Position numbers and translations under genes: made by a program
NCBI GenBank assembly: GCA_964247755.1
Contig: CAXTVX010000007.1
Coordinates: 24,176-88,175, forward strand
Length of the DNA: 64,000 nucleotides
Origin: Lichenicola sp964247755
Lineage (GTDB): Bacteria; Pseudomonadota; Alphaproteobacteria; Acetobacterales; Acetobacteraceae
Direction of reading: 5' to 3'
Shown here: piece after piece, positions 17,453 to 26,447 of the stretch
How positions within the stretch are numbered: the stretch's first letter is position 1
Layout: each line of letters begins with the position of its first letter
Notes under the pieces: generated by a model
What the model was told of the DNA's origin: nothing
What the model saw: the letters and a program-made list of their open reading frames with translations, nothing else
The model's database searches: none

Positions 17453-17806
17453 TCAGGACTGGACCAGGGTCCAGCTGCCGTTGACCTTCTTGAACTGCAG
17501 CTGGGCGGTGTTGGTGCCCTTCTTGGTCACCGCCGTGACGGCGCAGCTGTAGACGCCGTTGTCCTTGGACGTGCAGTCGGCGTTGGTCACGCTGAAATCG
17601 TTGACGTCATACGGACCGCTGAACAGCCCGAGCGTGTTGGCGGAGGTTCGTTCGTTGGCAGCCTGCATCCGGGTCTGGATGACCTGCTGGATGTCGGCCT
17701 TGGTCGGTGCGCCGGCATTGCCGCAGGCCGCCGCGAGCAGAGGCAGCGCCAGCAGGAGCCGGGACGCGAGAATGGACGATCGACGGGCGGATACGGGCAA
17801 CGGCAC
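17453..17806 (-). CDS. Small putative lipoprotein, unknown function
   Basis: About 117 residues with an N-terminal signal segment ending in a lipobox (LLAAACGN, lipidated Cys near residue 28). The mature part has two further cysteines (ADCTSKD and YSCAVTAV) likely to form a disulfide, and ends FKKVNGSWTLVQS, like small lumazine/NTF2-type or DUF4878-like secreted domains. The start is uncertain: GTG at 17806 and TTG at 17800 lie beside a GGAGG, and an ATG exists at 17848. It converges with the nitroreductase, 6 bases apart. Confidence 0.7.
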   Translation of the reverse strand: MPLPVSARRSSILASRLLLALPLLAAACGNAGAPTKADIQQVIQTRMQAANERTSANTLGLFSGPYDVNDFSVTNADCTSKDNGVYSCAVTAVTKKGTNTAQLQFKKVNGSWTLVQS

Positions 17807-18160
17807 AGCCTCCGGGTGAACGGGACCACAGCCCGCAGCGCATCGCAACGCGGAACGATCGCACCGGTTCGCCGCCGGTCACGGCTGCCCGGCCGCCTCC
17901 ACCGCCCGGATCGGCGCCTGCTCGTCCCGGGACTTGCGCAGCAGCACGGCGCGGTCCCGCATGTCGCCGACCTCGCACGTCCCGGCGTTGCCGGACCACT
18001 ACGGTTCCGAGCGGGTCGCGAACAGGACCGGCCGTCCGGCGTTTCGCACCCCCGACCGTCGTTCCGCCGGAGCGGCAGGAACATGGCCGCCAATCGGCGT
18101 GTGGCGTCTGCCGGGCGCCGCTGCCACCCTGCGCGACGGTCACTGGAAGGGTAGGCAGTC
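17807..18160. other. Intergenic region with one possible mini-ORF
   Basis: About 350 bases between the leftward lipoprotein and the rightward dehydrogenase. On the minus strand, 17879-17962 encodes 27 residues (MRDRAVLLRKSRDEQAPIR...) with GAGG upstream and only G/C third positions, but an in-frame stop lies 12 codons before it. No promoter could be picked out with confidence. The plus-strand end holds the ribosome site (GGAAGG) of the next gene. Confidence 0.3.
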
Positions 18161-19279
18161 ATGCGCAAGGTCGCCATCGTCGGTGCGGGCAAGATCGGGT
18201 CGATGATCGCCGAGATGCTGGCCTCCTGCGGCAGCTACGCGGTGAGCGTGCTCGACCGCGACCCGGCGCAGCTTGGCCGGCTGCACGTGTCCGGCCCGAT
18301 CACGCGCACCGCGGTCGACATCGCGGACCCCTCTGCCCTGACCGAGGCGCTGTCCGGCATGTTCGCGGTGCTGAACGCGGGCCCGTTCCACCTGACCACG
18401 CGGATCGCCACGGCGGCCTGCGAGGCCGGCGCGCACTACCTGGACCTGACCGAGGACGTCGCCAGCACCCGCACCGTCCGGGCGCTGGCGGACGGCGCCC
18501 CCACCGCCTTCATCCCGCAATGCGGCCTGGCCCCGGGCTTCGTCACGATCGTCGCGCATGACCTGATCAACCGCTTCGACAGCCTCGGCGACGTGCGGAT
18601 GCGTGTCGGCGCCCTGCCGCAGTTCCCGGTGGGCCCCCTCGGCTACAACCTCACCTGGAGCACCGACGGCGTCATCAACGAATACTGCGAGCCCTGCGAG
18701 GCGATCGTCGACGGCCAGCTCCGCCACACCCTGCCGCTGGAGGAGGTGGAGGCCTTCGCCCTCGACGGCGTGCAGTACGAGGCGTTCAACACCTCCGGCG
18801 GCCTCGGCTCGCTGTGCGATACCCTGGCAGGCCGGGTGCGCAACCTGAACTACCGCACCATCCGCTATCCCGGCCACGCCGCGATCATGCGCGTGCTGCT
18901 GCACGATCTCGGCCTGCGCGACCGCCGCCCGCTGCTCAAGGACATCCTGGAGACCGCGATCCCGGCCACCACCCAGGACGTGGTGATCGTGTTCGTGTCC
19001 GTGACCGGCCAGTCCGGCGGCCGGCTGATGCAGCATTCCTACGCCCGGCACATCCGCGCTGCGGAGATGGGCGGGACGATGCGCAGCGCGATCCAGATCA
19101 CCACCGCATCCGGCATCTGCGCCGTGCTAGACCTGCTGGCCGAGGGCCGCCTGCCGCAGCACGGCTTCGTGCGACAGGAGCAGGTGGCGCTGCCCGACTT
19201 CCTGGCCAACCGGTTCGGCCGCAACTATGCCGATCCCGAGATGGATCCGGCGCCGCAGGCTGCCCGGCACGCCGCCTGA
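18161..19279 (+). CDS. Saccharopine dehydrogenase family protein (lysine catabolism)
   Basis: A 372-residue NAD(P)-dependent dehydrogenase with an N-terminal Rossmann motif (VAIVGAGKIGSMIAEML, residues 4-20), the NAGPFHLTTRIATAACEAGAHYLDLTED segment and the PQCGLAPGFV segment typical of saccharopine and lysine 6-dehydrogenases. Such enzymes produce or act on 2-aminoadipate 6-semialdehyde. The next gene, 17 bases on, is an aldehyde dehydrogenase, which supports a two-step route from lysine or saccharopine to 2-aminoadipate. The exact substrate cannot be told from sequence. Confidence 0.88.
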   Translation: MRKVAIVGAGKIGSMIAEMLASCGSYAVSVLDRDPAQLGRLHVSGPITRTAVDIADPSALTEALSGMFAVLNAGPFHLTTRIATAACEAGAHYLDLTEDVASTRTVRALADGAPTAFIPQCGLAPGFVTIVAHDLINRFDSLGDVRMRVGALPQFPVGPLGYNLTWSTDGVINEYCEPCEAIVDGQLRHTLPLEEVEAFALDGVQYEAFNTSGGLGSLCDTLAGRVRNLNYRTIRYPGHAAIMRVLLHDLGLRDRRPLLKDILETAIPATTQDVVIVFVSVTGQSGGRLMQHSYARHIRAAEMGGTMRSAIQITTASGICAVLDLLAEGRLPQHGFVRQEQVALPDFLANRFGRNYADPEMDPAPQAARHAA

Positions 19280-19295
19280 CCAGGGACATGACACC

Positions 19296-20840
19296 ATGAA
19301 CCAGATGAACATCCCCCCCGTGGCCGCGGAAGCGGCCGAGATCCTGTCGCGGCTCGGCGTCGACCGGGCCCTTCTGTCCGGCGGCACCCTCCTCGCGCGT
19401 TCGCCCCTGACCGGCGAGGAAACCGCACGTCTCCCCGAGGACGATGCCGGCCAGGTGGCCGACAAGGTCCGGCTGGCGCACGCCGCCTTCCTCGCCTGGC
19501 GCACCGTGCCCGCCCCCAGGCGTGGCGAGCTCGTGCGCCTGCTCGGCGAGGAGCTGCGCCAGTCCAAGTCCGAGCTGGGACGGCTGGTGACCCTCGAGGC
19601 CGGCAAGATCGGCTCCGAAGGCCTCGGCGAGGTGCAGGAGATGATCGACATCTGCGACTTCGCGGTCGGCCTGTCGCGCCAGCTCTACGGCCTGACCATC
19701 GCCACCGAGCGCCCGTCCCACCGCATGATGGAAACCTGGCATCCGCTCGGCGTGGTCGGCGTGATCTCGGCGTTCAACTTCCCCGTCGCGGTGTGGGCCT
19801 GGAACGCGGCGCTGGCGCTGGTGTGCGGCAACAGCGTGGTGTGGAAGCCGTCGGAGAAGACGCCGCTGACGGCGCTGGCGGTGCAGGCGCTGGTCGGGCG
19901 TGCGATCGCGCGCTTCGGCACCGACGCGCCGGACGGGCTGTCCTGCCTGCTGATCGGTGGCCGCGCCGTCGGCGAGGCGCTGGTCGCCGACCGCCGCGTG
20001 GCGCTCCTGTCCGCCACCGGCTCGACCGCGATGGGACGCGCGGTGGCGCCGGTGCTGGCGAGGCGGTTCGCGCGCCAGATCCTGGAACTCGGCGGCAACA
20101 ACGCCGCCATCGTCGCCCCGAGCGCCGACCTCGACCTGGCCCTGCGAGGGGTCGCCTTCGCGGCCATGGGCACGGCCGGTCAGCGCTGCACCACCCTGCG
20201 CCGCCTGTTCGTGCACGACACCGTCTACGACCGCTTCGTGTCCCGGCTGAAGGCGGCCTACGGCTCGGTGCGCGTGGGCGATCCGCGCGAGCCCGGCGTG
20301 CTGGTCGGCCCGCTGATCGACGCGGCAGCCCATGCCGGCATGCGTGCCGCGCTGGGCGAGGCGGAGGCGGCCGGCGGACGCGTCACCGGCGGCGAGCGGA
20401 TCGCGATCGGCGGCGAGGACGCTTTCTACGTGCGGCCGGCCCTGGTCGAGGCGCCCCTGCTCGGGACGACCGGACAGCCGGAGGTGGTGAGACGCGAAAC
20501 CTTCGCGCCGATCCTGTACGTGATGCGCTACGCCGAGCTGGACGACGCGATCGCGGCGCAGAACGACGTCGGCGCCGGCCTGTCGTCCGCCATCTTCACC
20601 CTGGACCTGCGCGAGGCCGAGCGCTTCGTGTCGGTCGAGGGCTCCGATTGCGGCATCGCCAACGTCAACATCGGCCCGTCCGGCGCCGAGATCGGCGGAG
20701 CGTTCGGCGGCGAGAAGGAGACCGGCGGCGGCCGCGAGTCCGGCTCCGACAGCTGGCGCGCCTATATGCGTCGCGCGACCAACACCATCAACCACGGTAC
20801 CACCCTGCCGCTGGCCCAGGGGGTGGTGTTCGAGGTCTGA
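19296..20840 (+). CDS. Aldehyde dehydrogenase, probable aminoadipate-semialdehyde dehydrogenase
   Basis: A 514-residue NAD(P)-dependent aldehyde dehydrogenase. Catalytic Cys is in GQRCTTLRRLFVHD (about residue 300) and the general-base Glu in LELGGNNAAIV (about 266); the cofactor region has ISAFNFPVAVWAWN and KPSEKTPLTA. The GQRCTTLRR and C-terminal GGEKETGGGRESGSDSWRAYMRR segments match the ALDH7-like group (antiquitin, AmaB), which oxidises 2-aminoadipate semialdehyde or piperideine-6-carboxylate. Context with the preceding saccharopine-type dehydrogenase agrees. The ATG at 19296 follows AGGGA. Confidence 0.9.
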   Translation: MNQMNIPPVAAEAAEILSRLGVDRALLSGGTLLARSPLTGEETARLPEDDAGQVADKVRLAHAAFLAWRTVPAPRRGELVRLLGEELRQSKSELGRLVTLEAGKIGSEGLGEVQEMIDICDFAVGLSRQLYGLTIATERPSHRMMETWHPLGVVGVISAFNFPVAVWAWNAALALVCGNSVVWKPSEKTPLTALAVQALVGRAIARFGTDAPDGLSCLLIGGRAVGEALVADRRVALLSATGSTAMGRAVAPVLARRFARQILELGGNNAAIVAPSADLDLALRGVAFAAMGTAGQRCTTLRRLFVHDTVYDRFVSRLKAAYGSVRVGDPREPGVLVGPLIDAAAHAGMRAALGEAEAAGGRVTGGERIAIGGEDAFYVRPALVEAPLLGTTGQPEVVRRETFAPILYVMRYAELDDAIAAQNDVGAGLSSAIFTLDLREAERFVSVEGSDCGIANVNIGPSGAEIGGAFGGEKETGGGRESGSDSWRAYMRRATNTINHGTTLPLAQGVVFEV

Positions 20841-20885
20841 CAGAAGGCTGGGCTCTGCCCATCGATCCGCTCCACGGCTCGATCG

Positions 20886-20906
20886 CCAAAGGCCACGGGC
20901 CTTTGG
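20886..20906. terminator. Hairpin between convergent genes
   Basis: CCAAAGGCC, loop ACG, GGCCTTTGG: a perfect 9-bp stem between the aldehyde dehydrogenase (+) and the membrane protein gene (-). There is no long T run, so it is either a weak bidirectional terminator or a stabilising 3' structure. Confidence 0.5.
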
Positions 20907-20935
20907 AAACCGGATCGTCGGTGGATCGACAAGCC

Positions 20936-22507
20936 CTAAGGCGGGGGTCGAGCCGGCAGGATGTCGCAGCCATAGGGCGGCAGCCAGCATGGCCAGCCCA
21001 GCTCCGGCCGGCTGCGCCACCGGACCGGTGCGGCGCCGCCCGGATGCTGTCTCGGATCGCCCGACAGGATCGTCGGCATGTCCCGGAATGGCTGTCCGAG
21101 CGCAAGCAGCCGCAGGCCCTGATCGTCGGGCATCAGGCGGAAATCGACGATGTTGCGGCCGATGCCCTGCCGTTCGCGTATCGTCGTCTGGCCGAAATAG
21201 GCCTGGTCGAAGCCGGTGATCTCGCCCGGAAGCTGCACCATCCGGGCCGGCTGCGCAGCAGTGGCGCGAACCGGTGCCAGACGCAGGCTGAGCAGCACCA
21301 GGACCGCGGCGAAGCACCCGGCTGCCTGGCCGCGTCGGTCGACGGTCGCCAGCTCGCGCAGCGCCACGTAGGCGAACAGGGCGAAGCCCGGCAACGTCCA
21401 CTTGAAGTAGTGGATGTTGTGGTAGCGCCACAGCCCGGTCGGCAGCAGGTCGACATACGACAGGAACAGCACGACGTAGGGGATCACCGTCAGCGCCAGC
21501 AGCGTCAGCGCCGCCCGCGCCTCGCCGCGCAGCATCGGCAGCATCAGCATCCCCGCGGCCGCCACCGCGAGCCAGGGCATCGCCTCGAGCACGCCGGACC
21601 CGTACGGGAACCAGGGCAGCGGATCGATCAGCAGCGTGTAGGCCTTCCATCCGAGCCCATCGAGCCGGAACCCAAGGGTCCTCGACTGCAGCATGTAGGC
21701 GGTGGCGTGGAACCCGTAGATGCGGAGGTACAGCCGCGCGAACGGCAGCAGCACCAGGCCGGCACCGATCGCCAGCCAGAGCAGGTCGTCCCGCATCGTC
21801 CGGCGCCGCAGCAGCGAGATCGCGACCACGAACACGCCCCAGCTGCCGACGATCAGCAGGTCGGTCGGCCGCGTGACCGGGATCGCCGCCGCCGCCATGC
21901 CGATCGCCGCCACGCCCAGGCGCCGGCGCACCAGGTAGCGGGCGGCGCCGGGGTGCAGCAGCTGTGCGGTCAGGGCGAGCAGCCACCAGATCAGCGCCGC
22001 CGACAGGCTGGTGTTCCACGGCTTCGCCCAGGCCGCGAGAACGCCGGGACAGGTGATCGTGCCGAGCAGGAACAGCAGCACCCGCGCCGGTGCCGCGACG
22101 CCGACGTGCCGGGCGAAGACCAGGAAGCCGGCGTAGCTGGCCAGCAGGCAGCCGAGGTCGGCGACGAGATACAGATGCCCGGCCGGCAGCACGGAAGCGA
22201 ACGGCGCGCCGAGCAGGGCATAGCCGAGCGGATACCAGTGATGCCCGGGATGGAGCTCGCCCGCAGCCAGCGACAGGGCGGAGTCGATGTATTTCGACTG
22301 GTCCCACGCGCCCCACCAGCCGAGCGGGAACCGGGGATTGTTGCCGGGGGTCTCGAAGTTGCCGGCGTAGCCCCAGAGATAGGCGACCACCAGGGCGAAC
22401 GCTCCGGCGAGATGCCATCGCGCCACGGCCGGAGCGCCGGAAGCACGGGATCCGGCAACCGCTGGCGGTAGAACACCTGGACTCGTTGGAACCGGAAGCC
22501 CTGGCAT
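20936..22507 (-). CDS. Multi-pass membrane protein, glycosyltransferase-39-like
   Basis: A 523-residue polytopic protein with about ten hydrophobic segments starting near residue 32. The first periplasmic loop has FPLGWWGAWDQSKYIDSAL, the position where GT39/PMT-like lipid-linked sugar transferases carry their acidic catalytic residues; later loops contain RPTDLLIVG and YHNIHYFKW. The C-terminal 80 residues are soluble. Likely role: transfer of sugar from a polyprenyl carrier, by analogy only. The start at 22507 is weakly supported. It is divergent from the methyltransferase gene, 136 bases apart, suggesting a shared envelope or glycan task. Confidence 0.7.
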   Translation of the reverse strand: MPGLPVPTSPGVLPPAVAGSRASGAPAVARWHLAGAFALVVAYLWGYAGNFETPGNNPRFPLGWWGAWDQSKYIDSALSLAAGELHPGHHWYPLGYALLGAPFASVLPAGHLYLVADLGCLLASYAGFLVFARHVGVAAPARVLLFLLGTITCPGVLAAWAKPWNTSLSAALIWWLLALTAQLLHPGAARYLVRRRLGVAAIGMAAAAIPVTRPTDLLIVGSWGVFVVAISLLRRRTMRDDLLWLAIGAGLVLLPFARLYLRIYGFHATAYMLQSRTLGFRLDGLGWKAYTLLIDPLPWFPYGSGVLEAMPWLAVAAAGMLMLPMLRGEARAALTLLALTVIPYVVLFLSYVDLLPTGLWRYHNIHYFKWTLPGFALFAYVALRELATVDRRGQAAGCFAAVLVLLSLRLAPVRATAAQPARMVQLPGEITGFDQAYFGQTTIRERQGIGRNIVDFRLMPDDQGLRLLALGQPFRDMPTILSGDPRQHPGGAAPVRWRSRPELGWPCWLPPYGCDILPARPPP

Positions 22508-22643
22508 CGGGCGGCTATGCCAGAAGGCCCGGACCCGTGAAAGCCTGCCCGCCGTTGCCGATCGCGGCCGGTTGTGCCCATACCGCTGCGTGCGGGACCG
22601 CGGCGATCGGTGCGGGTTCAGGCGCCTTCCCAGGGGATCGAGC

Positions 22644-23735
22644 ATGCAGACGGTGTGGTCGCAGCAGGAGTTCGACGCGACGATCGCATCGCTCGGCGGC
22701 AGGCATCCCGACGCGGAACAGTACAAGAGCCTGACCACGGTGGTTCTCGACCATCCCAAGGCGCGGGCCCTGGCGAGGATGGACCCGTTCTCGACCGAAT
22801 ACCGGGACGGCGTGCTCGACCTCTACGCCACCCTGCGGGCGCGCGAGGGCGACGCCGGCTATCTCGCCGAGCGCGACGAGGCCTCGGAAAGCGGAGGACG
22901 CGTCCCGGCCGACCTGTCGACCGGGCTGGTCCCCTGGAGCTTCCGAGACCTCAAGCTGTCGGCCGAGTTCCTGTTCTCCTGGGCGCAGATCTTCCGGCTG
23001 CTGGAAGTGGGCCCGGGACAGGGCGTGCTGGAATACGGTCCCGGCAGCGGCCAGATCCTGCTGATGCTCGCCCGCATGGGCGTGCAGGCGCATGGCGTCG
23101 ACATCGACCAGACCGCGCTGGACGGCATACGCGGCCAGGCCGGGGTGCTCGGCCTCCCGGTCGCCCTGGAACGTGCACAGTTCGGCGAGGGGTTCGGCGA
23201 CCAGCGCTTCGACGCCATCCTGTTCTTCGAGGCGTTCCACCACGCCCTCGACTTTCCAGCGCTGCTGCAGCGGCTGCAGGCACGGCTGAAGCCGGGCGGG
23301 CGCCTGGTCCTGTGTGGCGAGCCGGTGGTCGACGAACCGATCCCGGCGATCCCGTTCCCCTGGGGACCCAGGCTGGACGCGCTGTCGGTGCTCTGCATGC
23401 GACGATGGGGCTGGATGGAGCTGGGCTTCACCCAGCCGTTCCTGATCGAGGCGGCGCGACGGGCCGGCTGGACCACCACCTGCCATCCGTTCCCTGGCTG
23501 CGGCCGTGCCGGCGCCTACGTGCTGGAGCTCGCCGCGTCCGATGAGCTGCCGGCACCCTGGACGCCGATCGTGCCGCAGCCCTCCTCGGTCTCGGCGGTG
23601 ACGGCGCTGATCGAGCAGCAGCAGCGCGAGCTGGACGCGATGCGGCGATCCACCTCCTGGCGCCTGACCGCCCCGCTCCGCACGGTCGGCCGGTTCAGGC
23701 ACTCCCTGACGGGACGTCGCCGTCCGGTGCCCTGA
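22644..23735 (+). CDS. Class I SAM-dependent methyltransferase, glycan-associated type
   Basis: A 363-residue protein with a methyltransferase domain at about residues 115-250: motif I LEYGPGSGQILLMLARMG, acidic end of strand 2 VDIDQTALDG, and RFDAILFFEAFHHALDF with motif IV. The C-terminus carries a STSWRLTAPLRTVGR segment, a tail common in proteins of LPS and capsule assembly. This hints that the substrate is a surface sugar. The ATG at 22644 has GGGGATCGAG upstream. Confidence 0.82.
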   Translation: MQTVWSQQEFDATIASLGGRHPDAEQYKSLTTVVLDHPKARALARMDPFSTEYRDGVLDLYATLRAREGDAGYLAERDEASESGGRVPADLSTGLVPWSFRDLKLSAEFLFSWAQIFRLLEVGPGQGVLEYGPGSGQILLMLARMGVQAHGVDIDQTALDGIRGQAGVLGLPVALERAQFGEGFGDQRFDAILFFEAFHHALDFPALLQRLQARLKPGGRLVLCGEPVVDEPIPAIPFPWGPRLDALSVLCMRRWGWMELGFTQPFLIEAARRAGWTTTCHPFPGCGRAGAYVLELAASDELPAPWTPIVPQPSSVSAVTALIEQQQRELDAMRRSTSWRLTAPLRTVGRFRHSLTGRRRPVP

Positions 23736-23784
23736 ACCGCGACGCCGGCAACGCGCTTCCATCCGGTACCAGGAGCGCCTGCCC

Positions 23785-24879
23785 ATGACCGGCCTGTCGA
23801 CGCGGGCATCGAAGCCGAACCTGATCGTCCACTCGACCTCCCCGTTCAACGCCGAGCCGTCGCCCGATCGTCTCCTGCGGTCGTTCCTGACCGGCATCCC
23901 GGACTTCTACGTCCGCAGCCACGGCGACATCCCCCACCTGGACGGCCCCACCCACCGGCTCGTCGTCGACGGGCAGGTGGCGGCGACGCTCTCCCTGTCC
24001 GTCGCCGAGCTGACGGCGCGGTTCGCCGCGCACGAGGTCGAGGCGGTGCTGCAATGCGCCGGCAACCGCCGTGCCGACCTGCAGCCGGTGCGTCCGACCA
24101 CCGGCGACCCGTGGGGCGTGGGCGCGATCGGCAACGCCCACTGGAGCGGGGTGCGCCTCGCCGACGTGCTGGCGGCAGCCGGCGTCGAGGCGGGCGCCGA
24201 CCTGCATGTCGCCTTCCAGTGCCTGGACCGGTGCGAGGTGGACGGGGAGCGCTTCCGCTACGGCGCCTCGATCCCGCTCGCCAAGGCCATGGCGCCCGAG
24301 GTTCTGCTCGCGACCGGCATGAACGGCGCGATGCTGACGCCGGAGCACGGCTATCCGCTGCGCGTGGTGGTGCCCGGCTATGCCGGGGTGCGCAGTCCGA
24401 AATGGCTGTCCGCGATCACCGTGCAGCGCGAACCGTCCGACAACCACATCCAGCAGCGCGACTACAAGCTGCTGCCGCCCGACGAGACCGGGGACGCGCC
24501 CGACTGGTTGCGCGGCGTCACCATCGACGAGATGCCGGTCAACGCCGCGATCTGCGTCCCGGCCCACCTCGCCGAACTGCCGGCCGGCCAGACCGAGGTG
24601 AAGGGCTGGGCGATGGCCTCGTCGCGCCGGATCGCCCGGGTGGACGTGTCCGGCGACGGCGGCCGGCACTGGCGGCAGGCCCGCCTGGAGCCTGGCCGCT
24701 CCCCCTGGAGCTGGACCTTGTGGCGGACCGCGATCGACCTGCCGCCGGGCGGGCACGAGCTGGTGGTGCGTGCCTGGGACACCGCCGGTCAGACCCAGCC
24801 CTCGACGCCCGACGAGGTGTGGAACATCAAGGGCTACCTCGGCACCGCCTGGCACCGGATCCGCGTCACCGCGGTCTGA
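23785..24879 (+). CDS. Sulfite oxidase-like molybdopterin enzyme
   Basis: A 364-residue protein of the sulfite oxidase family. The molybdenum-ligating Cys is in VLQCAGNRRADL (about residue 92); the Moco-binding fold continues with WGVGAIGNAHWSGVRLADVL and YPLRVVVPGYAGVRSPKWL. The C-terminal dimerisation domain has VKGWAMASSRRIARVDVSGDGGRHW and EVWNIKGYLGTAWHRIRV. No heme domain and no clear Tat signal are seen, so it looks like a cytoplasmic or SorA-like form. It could oxidise sulfite released by organosulfur breakdown, but that link to the cluster near 53-62 kb is inference. Confidence 0.87.
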   Translation: MTGLSTRASKPNLIVHSTSPFNAEPSPDRLLRSFLTGIPDFYVRSHGDIPHLDGPTHRLVVDGQVAATLSLSVAELTARFAAHEVEAVLQCAGNRRADLQPVRPTTGDPWGVGAIGNAHWSGVRLADVLAAAGVEAGADLHVAFQCLDRCEVDGERFRYGASIPLAKAMAPEVLLATGMNGAMLTPEHGYPLRVVVPGYAGVRSPKWLSAITVQREPSDNHIQQRDYKLLPPDETGDAPDWLRGVTIDEMPVNAAICVPAHLAELPAGQTEVKGWAMASSRRIARVDVSGDGGRHWRQARLEPGRSPWSWTLWRTAIDLPPGGHELVVRAWDTAGQTQPSTPDEVWNIKGYLGTAWHRIRVTAV

Positions 24880-24976
24880 CCGTCCGGCTCCCCGGCACCG
24901 TGCGGATGAAGCGCATCCCCCCGCCGGGCGTTGTACCCTGCAAGCCGCCCTGCGGTGTTCCAGGGAGATGTCGTCC

Positions 24977-26437
24977 ATGCCGCCGGACCAGACCGACACG
25001 CCGACCCTGCGCGACCTGCCGATCGGCATCGCCGCCTCGGGCATGCGCCGGGAAACCGATTCCATGGGCGAGATCGAGGTTCCGGCGGACCGCTACTGGG
25101 GCGCCCAGGCGCAGCGCTCGCTGGAGCATTTCTCCATCGGCCGCGACCGCATGCCGATCGAGGTGTCGCGCGCCTACGGCATCGTCAAGAAGGCGGCGAT
25201 GCTGGTCAACGCCGCGGAAGGCCGGCTGCCGCCCTGGAAAGCCGCCGCCATGCTCCACGCCGCCGACGAGGTGATCGACGGCCGGCTCGACGACCACTTC
25301 CCCCTGTTCGTCTACCAGACCGGCTCCGGCACGCAGTCGAACATGAACGTCAACGAGGTGATCTCCAACCGGGCGATCCAGCTCCTTGGCGGCGCGGTCG
25401 GCTCCAAGGTGCCGGTGCACCCCAACGACGACGTCAACATGGGCCAGTCCAGCAACGACACCTTTCCCGCCGCCATGCACGTGGCGACGCTCCAAGCGCT
25501 GGAGGACCGTCTGCTGCCGGAGCTCGACGCGCTCGCCGTGTCCATCGAGGCCAAGGCCGCCGAATGGCACGACGTGGTCAAGATCGGCCGCACCCACCTG
25601 CAGGACGCGGTGCCGCTCACCGTGGGCCAGGAATGGTCCGGCTACGCGCACCAGCTGCGCGACGCGATCGCCGCCCTGCACCACGCGAGCCGCGGGCTGC
25701 TGGAGCTGGCCGCCGGCGGCACCGCGGTCGGCACCGGCATCGCCGCCCCTTCGGGCTTCAGCGTCCGCATCGCCGAGCGCATCGCCGAGCTGACCGGCCG
25801 CCCGTTCGTCACCGCGCCGAACAAGTTCGCGGCCCAGGGCTCGCTGGACGCCACCGTGCGCGTGTCCGCCGCCCTGCGCGGCGTCGCGGTGACGCTGATC
25901 AAGATCGCCAACGACATGCGCTGGCTGGCCTCGGGGCCCCGCTGCGGCCTGGGCGAGCTGCTTCTGCCGGAGAACGAGCCCGGCTCCTCCATCATGCCCG
26001 GCAAGGTCAACCCGACCCAGTGCGAGGCGATCGTGATGATCGGCATCCAGGTGATCGGCGACGACACCGCGGTCGCCTTCGCCGGCTCCCAGGGCAATTT
26101 CGAGCTCAACGCGATGCGGCCGGTGATCATCAACGACGTGCTGCGCTCGATCGGCAACCTCCATGACGGCGTGCGCAACTTCCGCCGCTACTCGGTCGAG
26201 GGCACCCGCCTCGACCGCGACCGGATCGCGCAGCACCTGGCGAGCTCGGTGATGCTGGTCACGGCGCTGTCGCCGGTGATCGGCTACGACGCCTCCGCCC
26301 GGATCGCGCACGAGGCGATGGAGCACGGCCTGACGCTCAAGGAAGCGGCGCTGCGCTCCGGCCTGCTGGGGGAGGACGTGTTCGACCGGGCGGTGGACCT
26401 GGCCGGCCTGGTCGGCAACGGCCTGGCCGGCGCCTGA
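24977..26437 (+). CDS. fumC: Fumarate hydratase class II
   Basis: A 486-residue FumC, converting fumarate and malate in the TCA cycle without an iron-sulfur cluster. Seen: YQTGSGTQSNMNVNEVISNRA, HPNDDVNMGQSSNDTFP, the KIGRTHLQDAVPLTVGQE histidine region and the signature GSSIMPGKVNPTQCE. I chose the ATG at 24977 since AGGGAG lies 9 bases upstream; an ATG three codons earlier is too close. It has a 20-residue N-terminal extension over E. coli FumC. Monocistronic by spacing. Confidence 0.96.
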   Translation: MPPDQTDTPTLRDLPIGIAASGMRRETDSMGEIEVPADRYWGAQAQRSLEHFSIGRDRMPIEVSRAYGIVKKAAMLVNAAEGRLPPWKAAAMLHAADEVIDGRLDDHFPLFVYQTGSGTQSNMNVNEVISNRAIQLLGGAVGSKVPVHPNDDVNMGQSSNDTFPAAMHVATLQALEDRLLPELDALAVSIEAKAAEWHDVVKIGRTHLQDAVPLTVGQEWSGYAHQLRDAIAALHHASRGLLELAAGGTAVGTGIAAPSGFSVRIAERIAELTGRPFVTAPNKFAAQGSLDATVRVSAALRGVAVTLIKIANDMRWLASGPRCGLGELLLPENEPGSSIMPGKVNPTQCEAIVMIGIQVIGDDTAVAFAGSQGNFELNAMRPVIINDVLRSIGNLHDGVRNFRRYSVEGTRLDRDRIAQHLASSVMLVTALSPVIGYDASARIAHEAMEHGLTLKEAALRSGLLGEDVFDRAVDLAGLVGNGLAGA

Positions 26438-26447
26438 TTGGCAGGGC

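Noticed and set aside
17879..18000. Resemblance of a minus-strand translation to DUF397 (actinobacterial)
   Set aside because: Only a short run fits, a stop codon precedes it, and the family is not expected in this lineage.
19098..22418. A very long open frame on the minus strand antisense to the dehydrogenase genes
   Set aside because: High-GC DNA leaves the antisense frame open; composition is Arg/Gly/His-rich, it has no motif, and it lies opposite well-supported genes.
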